A stretch of DNA of 64,000 nucleotides from Paenibacillus montaniterrae (GTDB taxonomy: Bacteria; Bacillota; Bacilli; Paenibacillales; Paenibacillaceae). Positions 53,930-62,848 of the stretch are shown one piece after another (the stretch's first letter is position 1; each line of letters starts with the position of its first letter). The stretch spans positions 620,001 to 684,000 of the forward strand of contig NZ_BOSE01000002.1 of assembly GCF_018403185.1 (NCBI RefSeq), written 5' to 3'. Below the pieces are notes generated by a model, which searched no databases, was not told the DNA's origin, and saw only the letters and a program-made list of their open reading frames with translations. The position numbers and the translations under genes are program-made.

Positions 53930-55981
53930 ATGTCAAATCAACAATCGAATAAGCAGCAAGCTGTACAGCCTTTATATGCTCCATCGGAGGATGCGCAATT
54001 TCAGCAGCCGTACATCGACATTGATGAGTGGAGAGACTTTCCCGTACGCCACCGTTATATGCATGGCGGATTTGCTGATACTGCAACGAGATTCTCGTTC
54101 TATTTCCCGCCTAAGGAGACGTATACAGGCCGTTTTTTCCAGCCTGTTTATCCGGTGCAAGGCAGCGAACATGCTTCGCAAAGTCAAGTCGAGGGCGTTG
54201 ACAACAAAATTGGTTTTGCGATTTCCAGCGGCGCCTATATGGTTGAAACGAATATGGGCGGTGCTTCCACTGATCCGACGCTTGTTTACCGGGCAAGCGC
54301 TGCTGTAGCGGAATATTCCCGTGTTAAGGCTGTGGAGCTGTATGGTCCGCATCGCCCGTACGGCTACATTTATGGCGGAAGCGGCGGCGGTTTCAAGACA
54401 ATCAGCTTCATGGAAAATACGACAGGCGTATGGGATGGCGCGGTGCCTTTTGTTATCGGGACGCCGATGGCAATTCCAAATGTGTTTACAGCCCGTGTTC
54501 ATGCGATGCGTATTCTTAAGAATAAGCTTCCGGCGATTATTGATGCCATCGAGCCCGGCGGCAGCGGCGATATGTATGCCGGCTTGAATGAGGAAGAAAG
54601 ACAGGCGCTGGAGGAAGTAACGAAAATGGGATTCCCGCCAAAGGCATGGTTTGCTTATAAGGAAATTGGCGACGGCGCGCTAACGGTGCTGACGCCAGGC
54701 GTGATGCAGGCTGATCCTGGCTATTTCGAGGATTTCTGGACGGTTTCCGGCTATTTGGGCGCCGATCCGCAAAGCTCGGCTTCACTAGCGCGGCTTCAGC
54801 ATAAAACGGTGATCGAGAAGGTGTTTTTGCCGCAGAAGCAAGAAGCTACTACTTCCGACGGCGCTATGAATATGGGCGTCGATGAAGCTTGGAAGATGTT
54901 AACGGAAAGTGAGGACGCCATCCCTTCCTTTCAATTGGAAAAGTCTCCGCCAGAAAATGCGTATTTGGAGGGCAGCTATATTCGCATTGTAAGCGGTGCT
55001 GCCGCAGGGCTGAAAATTCCTTTGGGCAGCATGAAAGGCAATGTGGCTACACTAGGCTCGGCATTTGGATTTTTTGCTTCGCTGCAAAGCTTGGCTGCGA
55101 TTAAGCCAGGAGACGAGGTTGTGCTGGATAACTCGGATTACCTTGCACTGCAAACCTATCACAGACATCAGGTACCGAGTAAAGATTATTACGTTTGGGA
55201 TCAATTTCGCGATGCAGCCGGTGAGCCGCTATATCCACAACGGCCGTTCCTGGTTGGCCCGATCATTGCGCGCGGCGGGGCTGGTTCGATCCAAAGCGGA
55301 AAATTTCAAGGAAAAATGATAGTCTTACAAACGCTAATGGATGAAAGTGCCTTCCCTTGGCAGGCGGACTGGTATCGCACAAAGGTAAAGGAGCATTGGG
55401 GAGACAAGCTTGATGAGCAATTTAGGCTGTGGTATGTCGATCACGCGCTGCATGCGGATACGAGCTCCAATGATCCGCTTGTTGAGCTGCATACAGTAAG
55501 CTACGTCCCTGCGCTGCATCAAGCCTTGCTTGATCTAAGCGCCTGGGTCGAAAAAGGGATAGACCCACCAACGAGCACCAGCTACAACGTGGTAGACGGC
55601 CAGGTTGTCGTTCCTTCCGCAGCTGCCGAACGCAAAGGCATTCAACCGGTTATTGAGTTGAAGGCAAACGGAGGAGATAAGGCTGAGGTCACCATTAATG
55701 AAACCGTGTTTTTCCAAGCAGAAATTGAAGCGCCGCCGCACACTGGCCAAATCGTAGCGGCACAGTGGGATTTTACAGGGGATGCAAGCTTCGCGATTGA
55801 AGGAAACATCGTTCATGTCAACGAGAATGGCTCGAAAGCGATTGTCGAAGCCAGCTACTCCTTTGCAAAGCCTGGCACTTACTTCCCTGTGCTGCGTGCC
55901 GCGTCAAGCCGCGCTGGCGACCGCTCCAACATCTATACTCAAGTGCTCAATCTGGCACGTGTGCGAGTTGTAGTAAAATAA
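53930..55981 (+). CDS. Tannase/feruloyl-esterase-like alpha/beta-hydrolase with C-terminal PKD-like domain
   Basis: 683 residues from ATG 53930 (AGGAGG 9 nt upstream; an ATG at 53921 abuts it). The likely nucleophile elbow is YIYGGSGGGFKTISFME near residue 150, in a large alpha/beta-hydrolase domain. The C-terminal 90 residues look like a PKD/Ig sandwich (AAQWDFTGDASFAIEG, YSFAKPGTYFPVL). There is no signal peptide, which is unusual for a PKD-bearing enzyme. It shares an operon with the GPH symporter. A role in cleaving an ester or glycoside after import is inferred; the family is not certain. Confidence 0.65.
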   Translation: MSNQQSNKQQAVQPLYAPSEDAQFQQPYIDIDEWRDFPVRHRYMHGGFADTATRFSFYFPPKETYTGRFFQPVYPVQGSEHASQSQVEGVDNKIGFAISSGAYMVETNMGGASTDPTLVYRASAAVAEYSRVKAVELYGPHRPYGYIYGGSGGGFKTISFMENTTGVWDGAVPFVIGTPMAIPNVFTARVHAMRILKNKLPAIIDAIEPGGSGDMYAGLNEEERQALEEVTKMGFPPKAWFAYKEIGDGALTVLTPGVMQADPGYFEDFWTVSGYLGADPQSSASLARLQHKTVIEKVFLPQKQEATTSDGAMNMGVDEAWKMLTESEDAIPSFQLEKSPPENAYLEGSYIRIVSGAAAGLKIPLGSMKGNVATLGSAFGFFASLQSLAAIKPGDEVVLDNSDYLALQTYHRHQVPSKDYYVWDQFRDAAGEPLYPQRPFLVGPIIARGGAGSIQSGKFQGKMIVLQTLMDESAFPWQADWYRTKVKEHWGDKLDEQFRLWYVDHALHADTSSNDPLVELHTVSYVPALHQALLDLSAWVEKGIDPPTSTSYNVVDGQVVVPSAAAERKGIQPVIELKANGGDKAEVTINETVFFQAEIEAPPHTGQIVAAQWDFTGDASFAIEGNIVHVNENGSKAIVEASYSFAKPGTYFPVLRAASSRAGDRSNIYTQVLNLARVRVVVK

Positions 55982-55999
55982 TTGAGCCTGCATTTGTTC

Positions 56000-56025
56000 A
56001 AGGACCTGTTGCATAACAGGTCCTT
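56000..56025 (+). terminator. Terminator after the symporter-hydrolase operon
   Basis: A perfect 11-bp stem (AAGGACCTGTT / AACAGGTCCTT) with a 4-nt loop, 19 bp after the hydrolase stop. The T-run is weak. Confidence 0.75.
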
Positions 56026-56170
56026 GCGTACGTTTGGCAGCTTTTAATCTGCAACTACTGTTAAATTTAACTGCATCCAAGTCATATTTGCCGCAAATGG
56101 CAGCATAGACAATAGTGTACTGCTGAAATATGTACGTTTGAAAAGAACGATCTATAAAGGAGGTTGAAGC

Positions 56171-57526
56171 ATGACGCAACATGATCCGCGACTTCGACAA
56201 GATGAGGAGCAGCCAACCCTAGCCCATTCCCAAACTGTAGGAGCTAGAGGGCCTGTATTGGAGCAGGACAGCGTGCTGCATGAAACCCTGCAAACCTTTA
56301 TCCACGACAAAATTCCCGAGCGTCCAGTGCATGTGAAGGGCTATGGCGCTTTCGGCTACTTCGAAACGCTGCATTCAATGGCTGCCTACACCAAGCTGCA
56401 CTTCGTACAATCCCCTGGACAGCAGGTACCTGTAGCCGTTCGATTTTCACTGGCTGTCAGCAATCAGGGCACGCCTGATACGTCGCGCAATGTGCGCGGC
56501 TTCGCTACGAAGTTTTATACGGAGCAGGGCATTTTTGATCTTGTATGCAATCATATTCCCGTATTTCTTGTGCGCGATGCCATTCGCTTTCCTGAAGCGA
56601 TTCGAGCATTTTTGCCTTCCCCTATCAACAACCTGCTTGATCCTGAGCGATTTTGGAGCTTTATCACCAGCGCGCCGGAGGCTACGCATTTCCTCGTTTG
56701 GCTTTACTCGGACTATGGCACCGTGAGAAGCTTGCGGCATATACAGGGCCACAGCGTTAATACATACATTTGGCGCAATGCTCAAGGCGCCCGCACCTAT
56801 GTCAAATACCACTGGCTTCCGTTGGCGGGCGTGCAATATATTGACCGCCATGAAGCAGCAAGGCTAATGGGCGAAAATCCGGATATTGCAGGCAAGGACC
56901 TTTATGATACAATTGCCTCGGGACAGCCGGTAGAGTACGGACTGTATGTACAGCTTATGAATCCTCAGGATGAGCTTAATTTGCCTTTCGATCCATTGGA
57001 TGATACGAAAACCTGGGATGAGCAGCAGTATCCCTTGCAGCCTGTGGGGCGTCTCGTACTGAATAAAAATCCGGCGAACTTTAAGGATCAGGTTGAAAAA
57101 ATAGCCTTCTCTCCTTCTAATCTATTAGACGGCGTGGAGCTGTCCGACGATAAAATGCTGCAGGGGCGAGCCAATATTTATTGGGATTCTCAGCGCCACA
57201 GGCTCGGACCTGATTTTCGAAGCATTCCAGTTAATCAGCAGCAGCATTGGTCACCCGCCAACCTTGTAACGAGTGGCAGCGGCAGAATTGTCGAGGGCGA
57301 GCTGGTGCGTTCCAGCATTCCCAAGACCGACAATTTCACTCAAGCTGGGCAATATTATGCCAGCTTGCCCGCTATCGAAAAAACGCATCTGGCTGAAAAT
57401 ATTGCGATTGACTTGGCAGCCGCAGCACAGCAAACCCAAGCAATTGTGCTTGGATATTTAACTCAGGCTTCTGCAGAGCTTGGCACAAAGGTCGCACAGC
57501 ATCTTGCAAAGCTGTCAGCTGGCTAA
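56171..57526 (+). CDS. Heme catalase, short clade
   Basis: 451 residues. The distal His is in IPERPVHVKGYGAFGYFE (about 52), the distal Asn in FDLVCNHIPVF (about 125; the usual GNNTP is CNHIP here), and the proximal Tyr in GRANIYWDSQRHRLGPDF with the expected Arg-X3-Tyr. The protein lacks the long C-terminal extensions of large catalases and is shorter than most small-subunit ones (about 480-500). ATG follows AAAGGAGG. Decomposes hydrogen peroxide; a single gene. Confidence 0.92.
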   Translation: MTQHDPRLRQDEEQPTLAHSQTVGARGPVLEQDSVLHETLQTFIHDKIPERPVHVKGYGAFGYFETLHSMAAYTKLHFVQSPGQQVPVAVRFSLAVSNQGTPDTSRNVRGFATKFYTEQGIFDLVCNHIPVFLVRDAIRFPEAIRAFLPSPINNLLDPERFWSFITSAPEATHFLVWLYSDYGTVRSLRHIQGHSVNTYIWRNAQGARTYVKYHWLPLAGVQYIDRHEAARLMGENPDIAGKDLYDTIASGQPVEYGLYVQLMNPQDELNLPFDPLDDTKTWDEQQYPLQPVGRLVLNKNPANFKDQVEKIAFSPSNLLDGVELSDDKMLQGRANIYWDSQRHRLGPDFRSIPVNQQQHWSPANLVTSGSGRIVEGELVRSSIPKTDNFTQAGQYYASLPAIEKTHLAENIAIDLAAAAQQTQAIVLGYLTQASAELGTKVAQHLAKLSAG

Positions 57527-57576
57527 CCGCAGCAATAATGATTTAAAAGGCAACGACAAGCGGAACACTGTAATGC

Positions 57577-57740
57577 TATAATAGATGCAATCTTTCGAAT
57601 GAGGTGACATGGATGATATTCCTTACTGGACGAGATAGCTAGAGCTCGGGCTGGAAAAAAACGCGTACCAGCCAACAAGGGATTAGTCTGTGCATTAAGG
57701 CATGTCACGTTAAATTTGTTAGGCGAAAGGTTGAAATGTA
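57577..57740 (+). promoter_or_regulatory. Promoter and structured leader of the methyltransferase gene
   Basis: TATAAT (57577-57582) with ACGACA 18 nt upstream is a plausible promoter. The leader of about 150 nt can close with GTGACATG (57604-57611) and CATGTCAC (57701-57708) and contains a second stem GGCTGG/CCAGCC (57649-57673). No known riboswitch was recognised. A closing helix around inner stems is the general plan of a regulatory leader. Confidence 0.4.
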
Positions 57741-58487
57741 ATGAGTTCGATGGATTACAAGCAATTTTATGATCGAGTAGGGAAACATAATGGCTGGGAC
57801 TTCAGCAGCGTGAAATGTAAAATCGAAGGAGAAGGACTGGAGCTTTATAATGAGGTAGCCAATATATGCAAGTCTGGCGATCTGCTGCTCGACATCGGTA
57901 CTGGTGGCGGAGAAGCTGTGCTTTCTCTTGCAAAGTCGGTGCTGCTGCTCGTTGGCATTGATCAATCCAGCAGCATGATTGAAGCTGCGCTGCGTAATAG
58001 CAGGGCTGCAGGTGCAGCTAATACGCGCTTTCTACAAATGGACGCAGAACGCTTGAATTTCCCTGATGCTTTTTTCAATATTGTCTCCTGCCGACACTCG
58101 CCGTTTCATGCTGATGAAGCAGCAAGAATCCTCATTAAAGGCGGGGTGTTCCTTACGCAACAGGTTAATGAAAATGACAAGCTTAATTTGAAGCAAGCAT
58201 TTGGCAGAGGACAGGCATTTGACGAGCAGCCTGGGACGTTGATGCAAAGGTATATTACTGAATTAAAGGCAGCGGGATTTTCCAAGGTTCAATCGATGCC
58301 CTTCAATGTCAACGAGTATTACGAAACTGCTGAGGATTTAATCTTTCTATTAAAGCATACACCAATCATCCCGAATTTCGGGCAAGATGAGCGGGATTTT
58401 CAAATCCTGCAGCAGTTTATCGCAGAAAATACAACTGATAAAGGCATTCAAACAAATGCAGCACGCTTTATACTAATTGCAAGCTAG
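57741..58487 (+). CDS. Class I SAM-dependent methyltransferase
   Basis: 248 residues. Motif I LLLDIGTGGGEAVLSLA (about 50), acidic end of strand 2 LVGIDQSSSMIEAA, motif at FLQMDAERLNFPDAFFNIVSCRHSPFH. No membrane segment. The substrate is unknown; the fold and the His-rich RHSPFH loop are common in small-molecule methyltransferases. A terminator follows, so it is a single gene with the leader described. Confidence 0.85.
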   Translation: MSSMDYKQFYDRVGKHNGWDFSSVKCKIEGEGLELYNEVANICKSGDLLLDIGTGGGEAVLSLAKSVLLLVGIDQSSSMIEAALRNSRAAGAANTRFLQMDAERLNFPDAFFNIVSCRHSPFHADEAARILIKGGVFLTQQVNENDKLNLKQAFGRGQAFDEQPGTLMQRYITELKAAGFSKVQSMPFNVNEYYETAEDLIFLLKHTPIIPNFGQDERDFQILQQFIAENTTDKGIQTNAARFILIAS

Positions 58488-58527
58488 CGAGTGCGTGCTT
58501 GACATATCGTAAGGTTAGTTTATGTGG

Positions 58528-58563
58528 GGAAGCATCTGGAGTTATAGATGCTTCCTCTTTTTT
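58528..58563 (+). terminator. Terminator after the methyltransferase gene
   Basis: A perfect 10-bp stem (GGAAGCATCT / AGATGCTTCC) with an 8-nt loop followed by TCTTTTTT, 40 bp after the stop. A textbook rho-independent terminator. Confidence 0.92.
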
Positions 58564-58602
58564 ATGCCTCTCAGTAATAGACATATAGAAACAGGCTTGC
58601 TA

Positions 58603-58640
58603 TTTAATACAATCGTATTATATAATACGATTGTATTAAA
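58603..58640. promoter_or_regulatory. Perfect 38-bp palindrome, likely TetR operator
   Basis: TTTAATACAATCGTATTA and its exact complement are joined at the centre, 36 bp before the membrane-protein ATG. Each arm holds a near-palindrome of its own (ATACAATCGTAT), as expected for two TetR dimers side by side. The regulator at 59234-59833 is in the same operon and the probable ligand of this site. Confidence 0.8.
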
Positions 58641-58676
58641 TTATATTTCGGATTACATTTCGAGAGGAGAACATTT

Positions 58677-59213
58677 ATGATTGTCGCCTTCATTATTGCG
58701 TGTGAAATTGGATTTTGGGTTTTAGTGCTGCTAGGGCTTGTGACGCGCTATGTGTTGAGACAAAAAAAGCTTGGCAGTCTTCTGCTTTTATTGACACCAG
58801 TCGTTGATTTAATTTTAATTATTTTAACTGTCATTGATTTGAGAAACGGAGCTGAGGCTAACTGGGCTCACGGTTTAGCGGCGATTTATATAGGTGTATC
58901 TTTAGCATTTGGCCACAAAATGATACGCTGGGCGGATCAACGCTTTGCGCATCGCTATGCTAACGGTCCTGCACCAACCAAGCCGCCAAAATATGGCGCA
59001 GAGCATGCAAGCCATGAACGGAAGGGCTGGTTTTCTCATTTGCTGGCGTGGGTTATTTCTGCCTTGGTGCTTTACGGAATGGTGCTTTTGGTAGATAATC
59101 CAGATAAAACCGCCAGCTTAATGCAATTGATTCGAATATGGGGAATTATTTTAGTGATTGACTTCATTTACAGCTTCAGCTTTACGTTATGGCCGCGGAA
59201 AAAAAGTCGCTAA
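58677..59213 (+). CDS. Hypothetical membrane protein
   Basis: 178 residues with five probable membrane helices (about 2-22, 33-50, 60-80, 118-138, 150-172) and a charged middle loop (RYANGPAPTKPPKYGAEHA). I do not recognise the family. ATG 58677 follows GAGAGGAG. It is followed after 20 bp by a TetR gene, so it is likely the target of that repressor. Confidence 0.75.
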   Translation: MIVAFIIACEIGFWVLVLLGLVTRYVLRQKKLGSLLLLLTPVVDLILIILTVIDLRNGAEANWAHGLAAIYIGVSLAFGHKMIRWADQRFAHRYANGPAPTKPPKYGAEHASHERKGWFSHLLAWVISALVLYGMVLLVDNPDKTASLMQLIRIWGIILVIDFIYSFSFTLWPRKKSR

Positions 59214-59233
59214 AGCTAAAGGGGTGAGCCACG

Positions 59234-59833
59234 ATGCCAAAGATTGTTGATTATGCAGCGCAAAAGCAAATGATTGGGGAAGCCGCCTGGCGCGTTATAC
59301 AAAGAGAAGGAGTAGAAAATGCATCGGTCAGAAAAATCGCCAAAGAAGCTCGCATTTCGTCAGGCACGCTGCAGCATTATTTTAAAACTCAGCCGCAGCT
59401 GCTGGAGTTCACGATGAAGCTGGTGGTGGAGCGTGTCGAGCAGCGATTTGCTGTATTAAACGAACAGATTATTGAGATTACACTGTCCAGTGCAATCGAC
59501 GTGCTGTTGAATTTTGTGCCGGTCAATGAGGAGCAGGAGCTGGAGGCCGAAGTATGGCTTGCTTTAACCGTTAAAGCGCTGCATGATCCAACGCTTCATG
59601 AAATAAGCAAGCAAACCTATCAGTCGATTTACGAAACATTGCTTGCTATGCTGCAGCAGTTAAGCAAGCTCGGGCTTATCAAGCAAGAGCTGGAGCTGAA
59701 CATGGAAGCGCAAAAGCTGCATATGCTGCTCGATGCTCTGACGCTTCACCGCATGGTCAACCCAGAAACGATAACAGTGCAGGAAATGAGTTCGCTTCTA
59801 ACGCAGCATATGGCAGGCTTGGCGAGCGATTAA
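59234..59833 (+). CDS. TetR/AcrR-family regulator (AcrR/BetI-like)
   Basis: 199 residues with the TetR helix-turn-helix at about 8-55 (VENASVRKIAKEARISSGT, LQHYFKTQPQLL) and a C-terminal ligand domain of the BetI-like type (EVWLALTVKALHDPTLHEI). ATG follows AAAGGGGTGAG. Second gene after the membrane protein; probably represses both through the 38-bp palindrome. Confidence 0.88.
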   Translation: MPKIVDYAAQKQMIGEAAWRVIQREGVENASVRKIAKEARISSGTLQHYFKTQPQLLEFTMKLVVERVEQRFAVLNEQIIEITLSSAIDVLLNFVPVNEEQELEAEVWLALTVKALHDPTLHEISKQTYQSIYETLLAMLQQLSKLGLIKQELELNMEAQKLHMLLDALTLHRMVNPETITVQEMSSLLTQHMAGLASD

Positions 59834-59840
59834 ACCAGTC

Positions 59841-60032
59841 AGCTAAGGAAACTGGATAACGCTATCTATGACAAATGGGGCCTTTCTCAATTCTAACGAA
59901 TATGTATCATCTTATTCGCTGATTTTCAATAAGATGGAGGCAGTTCTCCACACTTAGCGTTATGGATATTCGTTAGATTTCCATAGACACCGTTTTGATC
60001 ATTTAGCGTTATCCAGATTCTTTAAAACCTTC
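59841..60032 (-). repeat. 0.2-kb palindromic repeat, copy C (inverted)
   Basis: About 192 bp, the reverse complement of copies A and B. Its ends are the clearest: CTAAGGAAACTGGATAACGC and TTAGCGTTATCCAGATTC form a terminal inverted repeat, and ATTCTAACGAATATG with ATATTCGTTAGATTT a sub-terminal one. It fills most of the gap between two convergent genes. Confidence 0.85.
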
Positions 60033-60099
60033 TCAGCAGCCCTTCAAGCGACTTGCCAGATCGCCCCGCTACAGCTTAGTACAAGCTGCTATCCCTACT

Positions 60100-62085
60100 T
60101 TATTGCAAGTTGATTTTGCCAGAGTTGTACCATAGCGCGTCATTCGCAGCTGCTTTATGAATATCTATTAAAATATTGTGCGCTGCGTTATAGTCAACAC
60201 TTGGCGTCGACGATGTGCCGGAGTCCCATACGTAGTTGTTCTCCCATGCAATATTCGGCCATTGCAGCTCGCCAATGTTGTACCATATCAAGCCTGTGTT
60301 CTCACTGGTGTGCAGCTCGATCACCTTGTTGCTGCCTACAAAGGCTACGGTAGGGTCCTTGCCATCCTGCCCCTGCATATTTCCGCTCGTATGCCAGGCA
60401 ACTTGCCCATTCGCATTCAGCGTTCCGGTTGTATAGCTTAGTTTGCTGTTGCTGCGGTATACGACGATGATTTTGCCGTCCTGCAGCGCAACATCCGGAC
60501 GCTCGCCGCTTTGGTTATTGACCGTTCCTTTGCTGCTCCATTCGATCGTATAATTCGTTGCATTGATCCGCCCTGTCTGATAATGCAATGCTCCGCCATT
60601 CAAATAAACGAGCAAAATGTTGTCGCCGTCGATCGCGATATGAGGCCATGTGCCTTCCGTATGCTGACCATTGAACGAAATTCTTTCGTTCGTCATCCAC
60701 GTAATCGTGGAGTTTGACTCCAGTCTGCCGATATTTGCCCATAAGCCTGAGCCTGTGCCATCTGTTTTATTCACTTGCACGACTACATATTGGCCGTTTA
60801 TGTTGGCGACGTCGCTGTTCGGCTGCACGCCGTTTTTGTTGCTGCCGCCCGGATTAATTCGCTCATTTGTCGTCCATTGGATGTAGCCGTTATCTTGAAT
60901 GCTGCCCACAGAGTACCACAAATTATGGTTGAACGGACCTTCGGCTTTATGCACCTCTACTATTCTTTTATCATCTGTAATCGAAACGGAAGCGTCGACG
61001 CCATTTTGCGAACCGCCCTGCTTCTCCACACGATGATTGTAATCGCGCAGCGGCACGACAAAGCGATCATAAATGTCCGTCATTGCAAAATAAGAATCCG
61101 TAGATACAAAATGTTGCGTGCCCAGCTTGTGGTTCACATAAGCAAATTGCGTCCATCGCTGCGCTGCTTCTCCGTCTCCATTCGGAAACTTATAGTGCCA
61201 AGCGCCTTCATTGCCGTTCAAGCTGTAAAAACGAAGCGTGTAGCCTTTTTGCGTGGCCAGCGTAATCATGTCCTGCAAGCGCTGCTCTTCCTCCTGAGAC
61301 CAGTTCCCCGGCATCAACAGATCAAAGCCGCTTTCGATATGCTTCCAATGCACTGCATAAAAACGGTGGTAAATATCAGCTTCCTGCGGAAAATAGTCGG
61401 CTACATTGCCGTACCGGCTATCAGTAATGCTATATACTTCATCCTTGAAGGCAAGCAGCTTGCCTGTAGAGCCGGAAACATAATTAAAGTAAGCCGTCTT
61501 CATCTCTTCAGCTCCAGAAAGGACTACTGTAATCGCGCCTTCGTTAAAGCTGTCGGAGTCCCCTATGTAGCCGTAGCTCATCTGCTGGCCGTAATGCTCA
61601 AAAAGCGCCTGCAAGGAGCTGGACACTGCCGCATAGTTGGGACTGTTTGCCGTTTTCATATCAAGGTTGATGATGATGCTTTTTCCGTCGCCGTGAACGC
61701 TGCCGTCATTGCTGTCAATCTGAGCGGCCACATCCTCAAAATATTTATAGAGATCTCTCGTATTCGGCCAAGCAGCTGCATCATGCTTCACATACAGCCT
61801 TACCTTGCCCTGCAAATAGTCCGGGTATTGCGAGCCTGAATAGGTCGTATGATTCGTATCGACCATAATATCAAGCTCTACATTGTAAAACTTCAAGCTC
61901 AGCGCATCACGAAATTTTTGGTCTGGATCACTTTCATTGTACGTATCATGAAAAGCTTTGTATTGATTCGCATTCGTCAATCCAACGCTTGCTGTTGCAG
62001 TAGTCGGGCTGAAGGACAACAGCACAACCGCACTTAATAGTACCGACAACCACTTTACTGTCCATGAATACTGCTTGCTCACCAT
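60100..62085 (-). CDS. Secreted PLC-like phosphodiesterase with C-terminal repeat domain
   Basis: About 661 residues from ATG 62085 (GAGGAG 5 nt upstream). A signal peptide (about 10-35, ending TATASVG) precedes a TIM-barrel phosphodiesterase-like domain (35-345) in which KAFHDTYNESDPD, YNVELDIMVD, RLYVKHD and IINLDMKT provide the His, Glu/Asp and His/Asp residues expected of PLC/GDPD enzymes. Then come about six repeats of 50 residues (such as LWYSVGSIQDNGYIQWT, WANIGRLESNSTITW), probably a beta-propeller. It is the last gene of an operon with GntR and IMPase genes. The substrate may be a phospholipid or a glycerophosphodiester. Confidence 0.7.
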   Translation of the reverse strand: MVSKQYSWTVKWLSVLLSAVVLLSFSPTTATASVGLTNANQYKAFHDTYNESDPDQKFRDALSLKFYNVELDIMVDTNHTTYSGSQYPDYLQGKVRLYVKHDAAAWPNTRDLYKYFEDVAAQIDSNDGSVHGDGKSIIINLDMKTANSPNYAAVSSSLQALFEHYGQQMSYGYIGDSDSFNEGAITVVLSGAEEMKTAYFNYVSGSTGKLLAFKDEVYSITDSRYGNVADYFPQEADIYHRFYAVHWKHIESGFDLLMPGNWSQEEEQRLQDMITLATQKGYTLRFYSLNGNEGAWHYKFPNGDGEAAQRWTQFAYVNHKLGTQHFVSTDSYFAMTDIYDRFVVPLRDYNHRVEKQGGSQNGVDASVSITDDKRIVEVHKAEGPFNHNLWYSVGSIQDNGYIQWTTNERINPGGSNKNGVQPNSDVANINGQYVVVQVNKTDGTGSGLWANIGRLESNSTITWMTNERISFNGQHTEGTWPHIAIDGDNILLVYLNGGALHYQTGRINATNYTIEWSSKGTVNNQSGERPDVALQDGKIIVVYRSNSKLSYTTGTLNANGQVAWHTSGNMQGQDGKDPTVAFVGSNKVIELHTSENTGLIWYNIGELQWPNIAWENNYVWDSGTSSTPSVDYNAAHNILIDIHKAAANDALWYNSGKINLQ

Positions 62086-62109
62086 CACCACTCCTCATAT
62101 TAAAGGCTG

Positions 62110-62829
62110 TTATTTACGCTCTCTGCGAACCCAAAAATTAAACACATCGTTTCTCAAATAGTCAAACGAATACAGCACTTCCTTGTTCTGCTCATCATAA
62201 TGAAGCTGCTTCATTAAAATAACCGGGGTCTCTTCTTCTTTATCAATTTGCAATCGTGCGACATACTTGTCCTTTTTTAGCGGAACGAGCAGCTCAGTAT
62301 CAGCTCTTGCGATATGAAGCTTGCATTTGTTTTCGAGGAACCCGAACAGCGAACCGGAAAAATCAACGCGCTCAAATGCGTCTCCCACCAATTCCTTAGG
62401 CATAATATTGATGGAATAAGCGACTGCTTCTCCATCTGCATAACGGATTCGTTCCAGCTTCACAACGGGTGAGCCCTCGGCAATATTGAGCGCTGCAGCC
62501 CATTCCTTCGTGCACATCACCTCCCCGATCATTTCTTTATTTTCCTCTTCATTGAGTCCAGCCAGCTTAATCATCGTGCCAATGCTTTGCAAAAACTCGA
62601 GACGACTCGGAATCATCGGAAGCGGCTTAATGACAAATGTGCCTACGCCATGCTTGACCAGCAGCTTGCCTTCCTGCTCCAGCAGCTTGATTGCTGCCCG
62701 CAGTGTTTCGCGGCTAACATTAAAGTATTTGGCCAGCTCATATTCGGAAGGCAGCTTTTGCCCTACCTTCCACAGTCTGTTGTCGATCATCTTTTCAATT
62801 TCCAGCTTAATATTCTGATAAGTAATCAA
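62110..62829 (-). CDS. GntR-family regulator with UTRA domain (HutC/FarR subfamily)
   Basis: About 239 residues from TTG 62829 (GGGG 8 nt upstream); earlier in-frame starts would overlap the IMPase gene and read as nonsense. Winged helix at about 10-75 (KLPSEYELAKYFNVSRETL, GKLLVKHGVGTFVI), then the UTRA ligand domain (90-235, VVKLERIRYADGEAVAYS). Lies 19 bp after the IMPase gene and 24 bp before the PLC-like gene, so it probably represses its own operon in response to a phosphorylated or sugar-like ligand. Confidence 0.85.
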   Translation of the reverse strand: MITYQNIKLEIEKMIDNRLWKVGQKLPSEYELAKYFNVSRETLRAAIKLLEQEGKLLVKHGVGTFVIKPLPMIPSRLEFLQSIGTMIKLAGLNEEENKEMIGEVMCTKEWAAALNIAEGSPVVKLERIRYADGEAVAYSINIMPKELVGDAFERVDFSGSLFGFLENKCKLHIARADTELLVPLKKDKYVARLQIDKEEETPVILMKQLHYDEQNKEVLYSFDYLRNDVFNFWVRRERK

Positions 62830-62848
62830 TCGCTTGACCCCAATTCCT

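Noticed and set aside
53972..54502. 176-codon minus-strand frame
   Set aside because: Antisense to the tannase-like gene, without motif or start signal.
60775..61839. Long open frame (354 codons) on the plus strand
   Set aside because: It lies antisense to the secreted PLC-like gene, has no ribosome binding site or recognisable motif, and its composition is that of a reverse-frame shadow.
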